Source of the DNA: Streptomyces anulatus
Lineage (GTDB): Bacteria; Actinomycetota; Actinomycetes; Streptomycetales; Streptomycetaceae
Direction of reading: 5' to 3'
NCBI RefSeq assembly: GCF_000721175.1
Contig: NZ_JOEZ01000008.1
Span: forward strand, 62,001 to 126,000
Length of the DNA: 64,000 nt
Notes under the pieces: model-generated
Seen by the model: the letters and a program-made list of their open reading frames with translations, nothing else
Database searches by the model: none
Told to the model about the DNA's origin: nothing
Shown: in pieces, positions 45,209-56,957 of the stretch
Numbering within the stretch: the stretch's first letter is position 1
Layout of the letters: every line of letters begins with the position of its first letter
Position numbers and translations under genes: made by a program

Positions 45209-45973
45209 GTGGGGAAGCAGGTCTGGAGAGTCGTCGTGGCCGGTGGTGCGGCGGCGGTGTTCACGGCCGTGGCCGCGGTGCCGGCCGGGGCGGCCGAGGG
45301 CGGGGCATCGTTCACCCGTGTCCAGGTGAACGGCGGCAAGCCGATCGTCATCGGGACGACGAAGGAGGTCGCGGTGCCCGCCTCCTTCCGGATGACGACC
45401 ACGAAGCCGTGGAAGGCGCCGGGGTTGGTGTTCCTCCACCGCAACAGTGGGGAGGAACAGCTGTGGCACTCGATCGAGACGAACGACTGCCCCAACCAGG
45501 TCGGCGCCTGCGACATCAACGAGACGATGTACTTCGACCCGAGCGTGTGGGACATGCGTAACAGCGAGGCCGGGGCCTGGAGGGTCGGGGCCGAGGTGCG
45601 TTTCAAGGACGGCAGCGGTGACGTCGACGACAAGGGCATGACGGTCTACGTCCAGCGCAACTCCCGTCTGACCGTCAACGCCTCACCGGAACCGGTGGTC
45701 AAGGGCAGGACCATCACCGTGACCGGAAAGGTCACTCGGGCCAACTGGGAAACCAGGAAGTACGCCTATTACGGTGGCCGCCACGTGAGCTTGCAGTTCA
45801 AGCCTTCCGGCTCGGCCTCCTACAGCACGGTCAAGAAGGTGTACGCGGACGGCTCGGGCAAGCTCAAGACGACCGTGAAGGCCTCCAAGTCGGGTACGTG
45901 GCGCTGGGCGTACTACGGCAACACCACCACCGGGGCGTCGACGTCGTCCGGGGACAACGTCGTGGTGAAGTGA
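45209..45973 (+). CDS. Secreted protein with Ig-like/calcium-binding-type repeats
   Basis: 254-aa exported protein. Signal peptide VVVAGGAAAVFTAVAAVPAGA-AEG. The first domain (ITF-like strands, WHSIETNDCPNQVGACDINET with two Cys) is followed by a beta domain (VVKGRTITVTGKVTRANWE ... GRHVSLQFKPSGSASYSTVK ... TWRWAYYGN) typical of Streptomyces surface or secreted adhesin-like modules. Function unknown. GTG 45209 (VGKQVWRVV) has a nearby GGAG; the frame opening at 45101 lacks a signal peptide. Confidence 0.8.
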   Translation: MGKQVWRVVVAGGAAAVFTAVAAVPAGAAEGGASFTRVQVNGGKPIVIGTTKEVAVPASFRMTTTKPWKAPGLVFLHRNSGEEQLWHSIETNDCPNQVGACDINETMYFDPSVWDMRNSEAGAWRVGAEVRFKDGSGDVDDKGMTVYVQRNSRLTVNASPEPVVKGRTITVTGKVTRANWETRKYAYYGGRHVSLQFKPSGSASYSTVKKVYADGSGKLKTTVKASKSGTWRWAYYGNTTTGASTSSGDNVVVK

Positions 45974-46973
45974 CGTCTGCCGTGTCGGCGGAGCGGTGGA
46001 GGCCGAGGACTTTGGACCGCTGAGCCGGGAGACCACCGCCGAGGGATGACAACGGCCTTCCCTCGCCCGGGCGTCGATGCGGTCCGATCGACGCCCGGGC
46101 CCCCGGTTCCCCGCGACGGCCCAGGACCTCGTACAGGTCGGTCCGGCAGGTCAGCACGACCGGCGCCGGTTCCAACCCGCTCTGGTAGCCGGTCAGCGCG
46201 TCCACCACCTGCTGCGCTCGTGACTCCGGGAGCGGCATCACCGGCTCGTCCAGCTCGTCGAGTCCGTCGAGTCCGTCGAGTCCGTCGAGGACGGGGAGCA
46301 CGAGGCCCGAGTCCATCAACTGAGCGGCATGCGCGGAGGTGCTGCCGTAGTCCCGTACGAGATGCCTGACGACCCAGTCGCGGAAGAGCTCCTGCCGTCC
46401 CCAGTCACCGAGCGGCGGCAGCACGGGCACCGGTTCCTCGTCCGCCCGGCTCCTGTTGAACTCTGCGACGAACACTCGCGCCAGCACGGACTTTCCGGCC
46501 CCAGGCTCACCCGTGATCACCAGGCGGCGGGGGCGGATGGCCCGGTGGTCCACGACCAGCCCGTCCAGCGTTCCATTCGGAACCAAGGGTCTCGTTGCGC
46601 TCCTCCCGTGCGGAGAAGGTCGGAAGGCGAACGAGACGCGCACAGGAACCCGGTCGCCGCCAATGACACGCCGCGACAACAGCTCCGCACTCGATACCGC
46701 CTGCGTAAGCCTCCCTGCCAGGGCCGCTCCATCCTCCGCCGGAACAGCTTCCGTACCTCGCCGAAGGGCGACGGCCAGCGTCAGGACACCCAGCGCCGCG
46801 CTGACCACGGCCACCCGGTCCGTCAGGCTCTTGGCACCCTCACCGAAGCCCAGTACGTACGTCAGACAGAGCACCAGCACCACGCACGTACCCGCGATGA
46901 GGGTGGTTCGGGCTCGCCGCCCTGCCTGCCGATTCCCCTTCACCCACGCCACTCTGCCATCCCCCACTGGCAT
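45864..46973 (-). CDS. Truncated NACHT-type NTPase
   Basis: 369-residue frame whose N-terminal 285 residues look genuine: a membrane pair (TLIAGTCVVLVLCLTYVLGF and RVAVVSAALGVLTLAVAL), Walker A VITGEPGAGKSVLARV and Walker B VLPVLDGLDGLDGLDELDE, then VVLTCRTDLYEVL. Homology-like sequence ends near 46110; the rest encodes an inverted-repeat hairpin and runs antisense over the secreted-protein gene, so the sensor region is lost. The LDG triplet is repeated by a 9-bp tandem. It starts 22 bp after the GntR gene, on the same strand. NACHT proteins of this type include anti-phage and signalling NTPases; this one is probably defunct. Confidence 0.6.
   Translation of the reverse strand: MPVGDGRVAWVKGNRQAGRRARTTLIAGTCVVLVLCLTYVLGFGEGAKSLTDRVAVVSAALGVLTLAVALRRGTEAVPAEDGAALAGRLTQAVSSAELLSRRVIGGDRVPVRVSFAFRPSPHGRSATRPLVPNGTLDGLVVDHRAIRPRRLVITGEPGAGKSVLARVFVAEFNRSRADEEPVPVLPPLGDWGRQELFRDWVVRHLVRDYGSTSAHAAQLMDSGLVLPVLDGLDGLDGLDELDEPVMPLPESRAQQVVDALTGYQSGLEPAPVVLTCRTDLYEVLGRRGEPGARASIGPHRRPGEGRPLSSLGGGLPAQRSKVLGLHRSADTADVTSPRRCPRTTSTPRWWCCRSTPSATYPTWRPSRSS
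46065..46100. terminator. Strong hairpin between convergent genes
   Basis: gcccgggcgtcgat (46065-46078) and atcgacgcccgggc (46087-46100) form a perfect 14-bp stem with an 8-nt loop, about 90 bp downstream of the secreted-protein stop. Confidence 0.65.
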
Positions 46974-46995
46974 CCCTAGGGAGAGCGCCCGGGCG

Positions 46996-47769
46996 TCACT
47001 CGGGCGTGAACTCGTACTGAACCTCGTACAGGTGACCCGCCTTGACCATCACCGTGGCCTCGATGGGCCGATCGTCGTCGCTGAACACCACCCGCAGCGT
47101 ACGCAGGACCGGCAGGTCCCCGGGGAGCCGGAGCAGCCGGTACTGCTCCTGCGTCGCTACACGCGCCGACACCCGGTCGACGCTGAGCCGGGGCGGGTAG
47201 CCGAGCGAGGCCAGGAGGGTAGGCGTGCCTCCGGGGATGCGGCGTGTTTCGGTGATGGCGGTGCCATCGGCAATGTCCGGCGGGTAGTACGAGGAGACAA
47301 GTTCCGCAGGTTCGTCGTCGATCGACAGGAGTTGGTGGCGGAGGATCGCCGTGCCGCCCGGCTGGAGCGCCAGCGCGTCCGCGACGTCCGCCGGCGGTTC
47401 GGTCTGCGTAACGTCCAGGAGCGTGCTGCGGGCGCGCGTGCCCCCGTTTGCCGCTTCGGTCAGCCAGCGGTAGGGCTCTCCCGTCGGGGACGGCGCCATG
47501 TACGCGGCAGGCCGTATCGTGCGCTGCCGATGTTCGCGTACGGTCACCGACGCGCCTGCCCTGCCGACCACGAGATGCTCGCCCTTGAGGAGCTGCAAGG
47601 CCTTCTGAACCGTGGCGTTCGCCGCGCCGAACCGCTGCTTCAACTGTGTGGTCGAGGGGAGGCTGTCACCCGGAGCCAGGTCCCCGGCCATGATGTCGTC
47701 CCGCAGGTCGGCCGCGATCCGCTCGTGCAGCGGACGGCCGTCCGCCTCTTCCGTCTCCGGTCCGTGCAC
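46996..47769 (-). CDS. GntR/HutC-family transcriptional regulator
   Basis: 257 aa. The N-terminal winged helix (RIAADLRDDIMAGDLAPGDSLPSTTQLKQRFGAANATVQKAL, residues 16-57) is followed by a UTRA ligand domain (PGGTAILRHQLLSIDDEPAELVSSYYPPDIA ... PVLRTLRVVFSDDDRPIEATVMV). GTG 47769 begins two bases after the upstream stop, so the two UTRA genes are co-translated. Confidence 0.9.
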   Translation of the reverse strand: MHGPETEEADGRPLHERIAADLRDDIMAGDLAPGDSLPSTTQLKQRFGAANATVQKALQLLKGEHLVVGRAGASVTVREHRQRTIRPAAYMAPSPTGEPYRWLTEAANGGTRARSTLLDVTQTEPPADVADALALQPGGTAILRHQLLSIDDEPAELVSSYYPPDIADGTAITETRRIPGGTPTLLASLGYPPRLSVDRVSARVATQEQYRLLRLPGDLPVLRTLRVVFSDDDRPIEATVMVKAGHLYEVQYEFTPE

Positions 47770-47771
47770 CG

Positions 47772-48311
47772 TTATCCGATCCTGATCTCGTACCGCAGCT
47801 TCTGGCCTCGGGGAGGCATGACCATCACATCGACCTGGACAGGCCGGTCATCCGCGTCCAGGGTGAGCCGTGTCAGTTCGAGGACCGGCTCGTCGGCCAT
47901 CAGGGCCAGCTCCGCCCGCTCGCGCTCGGACGGCATGCGGGCGGCCACGTCTTCCCTGGCACGGACTCCTACGTGCCCGAGTTCGGCGAGCAGCCGGGCG
48001 GCTCCTCCTCGGATCTTCGCCGTGCCGGCCAGCCCTGTGCCCCGCGCGATCTCCACGGGGTAGTAGGTGTCGGTCAACTCGCACGGTTCGCCGTCGAGAT
48101 ACATAATCCGTCGCCGTCCGACGACCTGTCCGCCCTGTTCCACCGCAAGCAGGCCGGCCACCCGCTCCGGGGCGGCGACTTCACCGGCGCTCACGATCTT
48201 CTGCGTGCCGCGACGCCCCGCCGACGCCGCCTCGGCGCTCCAGACGTCGCCTCCGCCCTCCGTCGGCGTCAGGTAGTGAGCGGACGCGCTGATCACTTCA
48301 CCCTCGCCCAT
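47772..48311 (-). CDS. UTRA-domain protein without a DNA-binding domain
   Basis: 179 aa: only the UTRA ligand-binding domain (VVGRRRIMYLDGEPCELTDTYYPVEIARGTGLAGT ... EPVLELTRLTLDADDRPVQVDVMVMPP). ATG 48311 has an excellent AAGGAGGAGG site, so the protein is genuinely short rather than truncated. Paired with a full GntR/UTRA protein, it may be a hetero-partner or ligand sink. An alternative ATG at 48419 lacks a site. Confidence 0.8.
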   Translation of the reverse strand: MGEGEVISASAHYLTPTEGGGDVWSAEAASAGRRGTQKIVSAGEVAAPERVAGLLAVEQGGQVVGRRRIMYLDGEPCELTDTYYPVEIARGTGLAGTAKIRGGAARLLAELGHVGVRAREDVAARMPSERERAELALMADEPVLELTRLTLDADDRPVQVDVMVMPPRGQKLRYEIRIG

Positions 48312-48454
48312 GGCCTCCTCCTTCGCCGACGACGGACCTTGCCGGTGCACACGGTAGGCGACTCCGTCGAACACCCCAAAGAGTATCTTGCCACCTTTCG
48401 CGAATAGCAGTACGGTCATCCCGTTGCGGCCCACGAGCAAGGCGGTGAACCACC

Positions 48455-48847
48455 GTGTCCTCTTCGCAGTTACGGCGCTTTCCCCGACGGCGCACTTCCG
48501 TCGGTGCCTCACGCGCTTTCGTCGCCCAGGTCCTCAGGGAGTGGCAGCTCACGGACCTGATCGACGACATACAGCTCTGCGCCTCGGAGCTGGCGACCAA
48601 CGCCCTGCTCCACGGCGTCCCACCGGGACGGGAATTCGCCGTCCGGCTCGACCTGACGGACGACCTCGTACGACTGGCGGTCCGGGACAGCGGCGACGGG
48701 CAGCCGGAGATTCAGCACGCGGACGGCAGCAGTTGCTCAGGGCGCGGGCTGTTCCTCGTCGGTGAACTCGCCGCAGACTTCGGCGTCGACCACCACGTCG
48801 TGGGCAAGACAGTGTGGGCCGCGTTCAAGCGGCCCGCGACGCCGTAG
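48455..48847 (+). CDS. RsbW-like ATP-binding protein
   Basis: 130-aa GHKL ATPase of the HATPase_c_2 class. N-box: IQLCASELATNALLHGVPPG; G1: LAVRDSGDGQPE; G2: SGRGLFLVGELAADFGV. It likely regulates an anti-sigma or partner switch; no sigma factor is adjacent. GTG 48455 starts the frame, divergent from the UTRA gene. Confidence 0.85.
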   Translation: MSSSQLRRFPRRRTSVGASRAFVAQVLREWQLTDLIDDIQLCASELATNALLHGVPPGREFAVRLDLTDDLVRLAVRDSGDGQPEIQHADGSSCSGRGLFLVGELAADFGVDHHVVGKTVWAAFKRPATP

Positions 48848-48868
48848 CGGCTCCGGGGCCAGACGCGT

Positions 48869-48899
48869 CGGGCCCCGCCGGTCAGCCCGGCGGGGCCCG
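48869..48899. terminator. Hairpin between the ATPase gene and mfd
   Basis: cgggccccgccgg (48869-48881) and ccggcggggcccg (48887-48899) form a 13-bp perfect stem with a 5-nt loop between convergent genes. Confidence 0.75.
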
Positions 48900-48920
48900 T
48901 CGTTCACTCGGTACGCGGGC

Positions 48921-52454
<3,534 letters not shown>

Positions 52455-52552
52455 GAAGTTTCCGTCCGGGATCAGATCAGGGGTAGCTCAGGGGTCCCTG
52501 GCAGCCGGCTGCTGCCAGGGGGCAACGCGAAGGGCCCGACACGTCGTGGGTA

Positions 52553-52699
52553 CCCGGCGGATCAGGGCCGGAAAGGGCCGCGCGTCCGGTGCGGCGCATC
52601 GCAAGGCGCCGGAGCGTCCTCATCGCGGAGCGATTCGGGCGCTTCGGCAACGCCGCGGTGTCGTGCCAGGCGTCGTGGCCCCGGCCATGATCCGCCGGG
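52553..52699. repeat. Palindromic interspersed repeat, diverged copy 3
   Basis: 147 bp bounded by inverted cccggcggatca (52553-52564) and tgatccgccggg (52688-52699). Its centre aligns with copies 1 and 2 (ggtgcgg..gc.aaggcgccggag ... ttcggcaacgcc), but the hairpin arms are ATCGC/GCGAT instead of GTAGC/GCTAC around the same GGA loop. It lies about 100 bp upstream of mfd. Confidence 0.6.
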
Positions 52700-52849
52700 C
52701 ACCCCCGGGGGCCGGGGGTTCCCAGCCTACGGCTCGGGGGTGACAGTCGCGCCCGCAACGGGCGAGCCGGCGGCCGTCGCCCGTACAACCGGCCCGTCCG
52801 CACGTGTCATGTGACCGGCGGGCCGGAACGGGGAACGGGGGCGAGGAAC

Positions 52850-52951
52850 GCGGGCCGACGCGGAAAACGGGCGGCCGGAGAACGCGGGCCGACGCGGAAA
52901 ACAGGCGGCCGGAGAACGCGGGCCGACGCGGAAAACAGGCGGCCGGAGAAC
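52850..52951. repeat. 34-bp tandem repeat, three copies
   Basis: Three head-to-tail 34-bp units (52850-52883, 52884-52917, 52918-52951) differing at one base (cgg or cag near unit position 20). They lie downstream of the ABC permease and before its terminator. No spacers, so not CRISPR. Confidence 0.85.
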
Positions 52952-52965
52952 GGGGAACGGGCTCG

Positions 52966-52997
52966 GCCCCGGGGCGTTTGGAGGAACGCCCCGGGGC
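52966..52997 (-). terminator. Terminator of the second ABC operon
   Basis: gccccggggcgtt (52966-52978) and aacgccccggggc (52985-52997) form a perfect 13-bp stem with a 6-nt loop, about 60 bp past the permease stop. Confidence 0.8.
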
Positions 52998-53057
52998 CTG
53001 CTGGTCATCCTACGGTGACACCCGGAAGGTCACCGCTACCGGGCGGACGGGCCCCGC

Positions 53058-55643
53058 TCACCCGTCCGTCGCGATGGCGTTCAGGACGTTCATCCGGCCC
53101 GCCCGGAAGGCCGGGACGAGAGCGGCGAACAGTCCGACGAGGGCGGAGCAGGCGAAGACCGTGAGGATCGTCGGCCACGGGATGTCCAGGACCTCCAGGC
53201 CCTCCAGAGCCAGCAGCTTCTGCGCTGCCGTGCCCCAGCCCATCCCGAGTCCGAGTCCCAGCAGCGCCCCGAAGAGGGCGATGACCACGGACTCCAGCCG
53301 GATCATGCGGCGCAGCTGGCGGCGGGAGAGCCCGATGGCGCGCATCAGACCGATCTCGCGGGTCCGCTCGACCACGGAGAGGGCGAGGGTGTTCACGACA
53401 CCGAGCACCGCGACGATGATCGCCAGGGCGAGCAGACCGTAGACGATGTTCAGCAACTGGCCGATCTGGTCCTTCAGCTGTTCCTTGAAGTCGGCCTGGT
53501 TCTGCACCTGGTAGACCGGGTACTCGGCCATGGCGCTCTTGAGGGCCGCGTACGCCTCCTTCTCCTTGCCCTCCTCTGCCTGGGCGAACATCACCACGTT
53601 GTGCGGCATCCGGTCGGCCGGGACGTAGGACGCCGCCGTCGTGAGGTTGGTGTACATCGCGCCGCGGTCGATGTTGGTGTCGTCGGAGGTGATGGCCGCG
53701 ACCTTGAGCTTCGCGGTCTCGCCCGCCTTGAAGGCGACGGTGATCGTGTCGCCGACCTTCACCCCGTGCCGCTCGGCGTACTCGTCCCCGACGGACATGG
53801 CGTCCTTGCCGTACGCCTTCGCGAGGTCACCGGAGACGACGGTGCGGCGGACGTCCTGCTGGTACGTCGGGTCGGCGGCGGTGATCCCCTCGTCCTCCGT
53901 CTTCCCGTTCGGGGCGGTGATCTTGGCCTGGACGAAGGTGTAGTCGGTCATGTGCGCCAGGCCGGGAACGGCGCGCACGGCGTCGGCGGCCTGGGGCACG
54001 ATCGGGCGGCCGGTGCCGCTGTCCTGGACGATGAAGTCCGCGCCGACCGACTTGTCGAGCTCCTCGGTGGCCGAGGCCACCATGGACGACCCGACGACGG
54101 ACAGGCAGGCCACCAGGGCGAGCCCGATCATCAGGGCGGCGCCGGTCGCTCCCGTACGCCGGGGGTTGCGCAGGGCGTTGCGCTCGGCCAGCCGGCCGAC
54201 CGGGCCGAAGAGCCGCAGGACGACGACGCCCAGGGCCCGCACCACCACACCGGCCAGGAGCGGGCCGATCACGATGAAGCCGATCAGGGTCAGCAGTACG
54301 CCGACGGCGAGGAACATCGAGCCTTCGGTGGCCTTGTCCGCCTGGGTCGTCGCCCACAGGGCCGCACCGCCGGCTGCCGTGAGGACCAGGCCGATACCGG
54401 CCCTGATCCAGCCGGACCTGCTGTCGGCGGGGGTCCCGGCGTCGCGCATCGCCGCCATCGGGGAGACCTTGCCGGCCCTGCGGGCCGGGACGTACGCGGC
54501 GAGGACGGTGACGATGACGCCGAGCACGAGGCCGAGCGCCGGGGTCGTCCAGGCGACGGTGAGGTCCCCGATGGACAGCTCCATGCCCACGGCGCCCATC
54601 AGCTTCATCAGCCCGACGGCGAGTCCGACGCCGGCGGCGACGCCGAGGACGGAGCCGACGATGCCGAGGAGGACCGCCTCCAGCAGCACGGACCGGTTGA
54701 CCTGCTTGCGGCTGGAGCCGATGGCCCGCATCAGGCCGATCTCGCGGGTCCGCTGGGCGACCAGCATCGAGAAGGTGTTGACGATGAGGAAGATGCCGAC
54801 GAGGAGGGCGATTCCGGCGAAGCCGAGCATCGCGTACTTCATGACGTCCAGGAAGGCGCCCATGGAGTCCTTGTTGGCGTCGGCGGCCTCCTGCTGGGTC
54901 TGGAGCTTGTACGCATTCGAGCCGTCGAGGGCTGCGGCCACGTTCTTCTTGAGCTGGGTGTCGCTGACGCCGCCCTCGGCGGTGACCGAGATCTGCGTGA
55001 AGACGTCGGGGGCGCCGAGGAGCTGCTTCTGGGCGGTGGCGGTGTCGAGGTAGACGATCGCCGCGCCCGGGTTGGTGACGGTGAAGGCGGCTATGCCGCT
55101 GATCTTCGCCCTGGTGTCGCCGGTGGCGGCGATGGTGCGCAGCTCGTCACCGATCTTCAGCTTGTGCTTCTTCGCGGTGTCGGCGTCGACCATCACGTCG
55201 GTGGGGCCGCGGGGCGCGTGTCCGGAGGTGATCTCCATGGAACGCAGGTCGTTCTCGGTCCAGTTGCCCGCGATCGTCGGGGCTCCGGTCTCGGAGCCCA
55301 TGTTCTTGTTCTCGCTGTTGACGACGGTGACCGCCATGGAGACGACGACGCCCTGGGCTCTCTTCACCCCGTCGGCCTTCTCGACCTCCTGGATGACGGA
55401 GGCGGGCAGGGTGACGGGCTTGCCGTTGTCGGGCTGCTCGTCGTTCTCGCCGGCGTTCTTCGGGCTGACGGTGACGTCGGGCGAGGTCACGGCGAAGATC
55501 TTGTCGAAGGTGGTGTTCATCGTGTCGGTGAAGACGAGCGTGCCGCAGACGAACGCGACGGACAGCAGCACCGCCACCGCGGAGAGGGCCATCCGGCCCT
55601 TGTGCGCGAAGAAGTTGCGCAGGGAGGTCTTCCAGACAGTCAT
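53058..55643 (-). CDS. ABC transporter permease with two FtsX domains
   Basis: 861-aa paralogue of the permease at 11278-13809. N-terminal helix MALSAVAVLLSVAFVCGTLV, then an extracytoplasmic domain and an FtsX core (YAMLGFAGIALLVGIFLIVNTF ... AQRTREIGLMRAIG). Central helices follow, then a second extracytoplasmic domain and a C-terminal FtsX core (IVYGLLALAIIVAVLGVVNTL ... ERTREIGLMRAIGLSRRQL). ATG 55643 overlaps the ATPase stop by 4 bp. The substrate is unknown. Confidence 0.93.
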   Translation of the reverse strand: MTVWKTSLRNFFAHKGRMALSAVAVLLSVAFVCGTLVFTDTMNTTFDKIFAVTSPDVTVSPKNAGENDEQPDNGKPVTLPASVIQEVEKADGVKRAQGVVVSMAVTVVNSENKNMGSETGAPTIAGNWTENDLRSMEITSGHAPRGPTDVMVDADTAKKHKLKIGDELRTIAATGDTRAKISGIAAFTVTNPGAAIVYLDTATAQKQLLGAPDVFTQISVTAEGGVSDTQLKKNVAAALDGSNAYKLQTQQEAADANKDSMGAFLDVMKYAMLGFAGIALLVGIFLIVNTFSMLVAQRTREIGLMRAIGSSRKQVNRSVLLEAVLLGIVGSVLGVAAGVGLAVGLMKLMGAVGMELSIGDLTVAWTTPALGLVLGVIVTVLAAYVPARRAGKVSPMAAMRDAGTPADSRSGWIRAGIGLVLTAAGGAALWATTQADKATEGSMFLAVGVLLTLIGFIVIGPLLAGVVVRALGVVVLRLFGPVGRLAERNALRNPRRTGATGAALMIGLALVACLSVVGSSMVASATEELDKSVGADFIVQDSGTGRPIVPQAADAVRAVPGLAHMTDYTFVQAKITAPNGKTEDEGITAADPTYQQDVRRTVVSGDLAKAYGKDAMSVGDEYAERHGVKVGDTITVAFKAGETAKLKVAAITSDDTNIDRGAMYTNLTTAASYVPADRMPHNVVMFAQAEEGKEKEAYAALKSAMAEYPVYQVQNQADFKEQLKDQIGQLLNIVYGLLALAIIVAVLGVVNTLALSVVERTREIGLMRAIGLSRRQLRRMIRLESVVIALFGALLGLGLGMGWGTAAQKLLALEGLEVLDIPWPTILTVFACSALVGLFAALVPAFRAGRMNVLNAIATDG

Positions 55644-56428
55644 GACGTCCGCCCACGTGCGTCGAAGTGCTTCATGCGGTCGAGGACCTGTTCCGCGGTC
55701 GGGTTGTGCATCTCGTCGACGATGGAACCGTCGGCGAGGTACAGCACCCGGTCCGAGTAGGAAGCGGCGACGGGGTCGTGGGTGACCATGACGATGGTCT
55801 GCCCCAGCTCGTCGACCGACTTGCGGAGGAAGGACAGGATCTCGGCCCCGGCGCGGGAGTCCAGGTTCCCGGTGGGCTCGTCACCGAAGATGATCTCCGG
55901 CCGGGCGGCGAGCGCCCGGGCGACGGCGACGCGCTGCTGCTGACCGCCGGAGAGCTGGGTCGGGCGGTGCTTGAGGCGCTCGGCGAGCCCGACGGTCTCC
56001 ACGACCTGCTGGAGCCAGGCGGCGTCGGGCTTGCGACCCGCGATGTCCATCGGCAGCGTGATGTTCTCGATCGCGTTGAGCGTCGGGAGCAGGTTGAACG
56101 CCTGGAAGATGAACCCGATCCGGTCGCGCCGGAGCTGGGTGAGCTTCTTGTCCTTCAGCTTGGTGATCTCGGTCTCGTCGAGGAAGATCTCGCCCGACGT
56201 CACCGTGTCGAGCCCGGCCAGGCAGTGCATCAGCGTCGACTTGCCGGAGCCGGACGGGCCCATGATCGCCGTGAACTGCCCACGGGCGATGTCCACGTCG
56301 ACATGGTCGAGCGCGACGACCCGGGTCTCACCGGTGCCGTACGCCTTCACGACCTGCCGCGCTCGCGCCGCGACGGCCGTACGCCCTCCAGTGCCCCCGT
56401 GCCTGGGAATGGTCACAGCCGTTGTCAC
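55640..56428 (-). CDS. ABC transporter ATP-binding protein, MacB/LolD type
   Basis: 262 aa and very similar to the ATPase at 10442-11212. Walker A MGPSGSGKSTLMHC, Q-loop FQAFNLLPTL, signature LSGGQQQRVAVARAL, Walker B IIFGDEPTGNLDS, H-loop VTHDPVAAS. GTG 56428 has AGGAGA 6 nt upstream. Coupled to the permease gene by an ATGA overlap. Confidence 0.93.
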   Translation of the reverse strand: MTTAVTIPRHGGTGGRTAVAARARQVVKAYGTGETRVVALDHVDVDIARGQFTAIMGPSGSGKSTLMHCLAGLDTVTSGEIFLDETEITKLKDKKLTQLRRDRIGFIFQAFNLLPTLNAIENITLPMDIAGRKPDAAWLQQVVETVGLAERLKHRPTQLSGGQQQRVAVARALAARPEIIFGDEPTGNLDSRAGAEILSFLRKSVDELGQTIVMVTHDPVAASYSDRVLYLADGSIVDEMHNPTAEQVLDRMKHFDARGRTS

Positions 56429-56957
56429 GGTGTTTCTCCTATGTCGGTCGTTGACTGGACGTCATTGGGTACGGTCCGAGTCTGGGTTCTGGACGGTGTC
56501 CGGCGCGATGGTGCCCAGCGCAGTCTTCAGGTGGGGTTTTCCCCACCTGCACCCCTGCGGTGGGCCGTAGCGGCGACGTAAGAACAGGTTAAGGAAACGC
56601 CCCCTGCCGCCACGTCCTCCGCCGGGAGGAACGGGCCCTGGCCACTATGAGGGGTCGCCCCCTAGGGGAATCGTCCCCCTGGCGGAGGCGAGGTCAGGGG
56701 CATCGTTCGCCCAGCGGGACGGCGGGCGGAACGGCCGGCGAACCGGAGCGAAGGAGTCCGCCGGAGCCCCGTCGGCACCCTGCCCTTCCGTGCGGCCTTC
56801 CCCGCACCTTTCCGTGCAGCCTTCCCCGCACCTTTCCGTGCGGCCTCCCCACACCCTTCCGTGCGGCCTTCCGTGCGCCGTTCCCCTGGGCCCTCCCCCT
56901 CCAGCGCCCCGGATGAGAAAGTGCCCCGGGAGATACGTGCATAGGGAAGGAAACCCG
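56429..56957. other. Gene-free stretch with divergent promoters and a minisatellite
   Basis: Promoters of the ABC operon (minus) and the exporter gene (plus) must lie here; I could not assign them firmly. A run of imperfect 24-bp direct repeats fills 56786-56880. Confidence 0.4.
56786..56880. repeat. Imperfect roughly 24-bp direct repeats
   Basis: Variants of TTTCCGTGCGGCCTTCCCCGCACC occur about three to four times in tandem upstream of the exporter gene, with CCGTGC and GCAC segments able to pair. No coding support. Confidence 0.6.

Noticed and set aside
45864..46110. A C-terminal domain of the NACHT protein
   Set aside because: This part encodes a perfect inverted repeat and antisense of a good secreted-protein gene; codon use and homology-like features stop near 46110.
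52850..52951. CRISPR array
   Set aside because: The 34-bp units are contiguous with no variable spacers and there are no cas genes.
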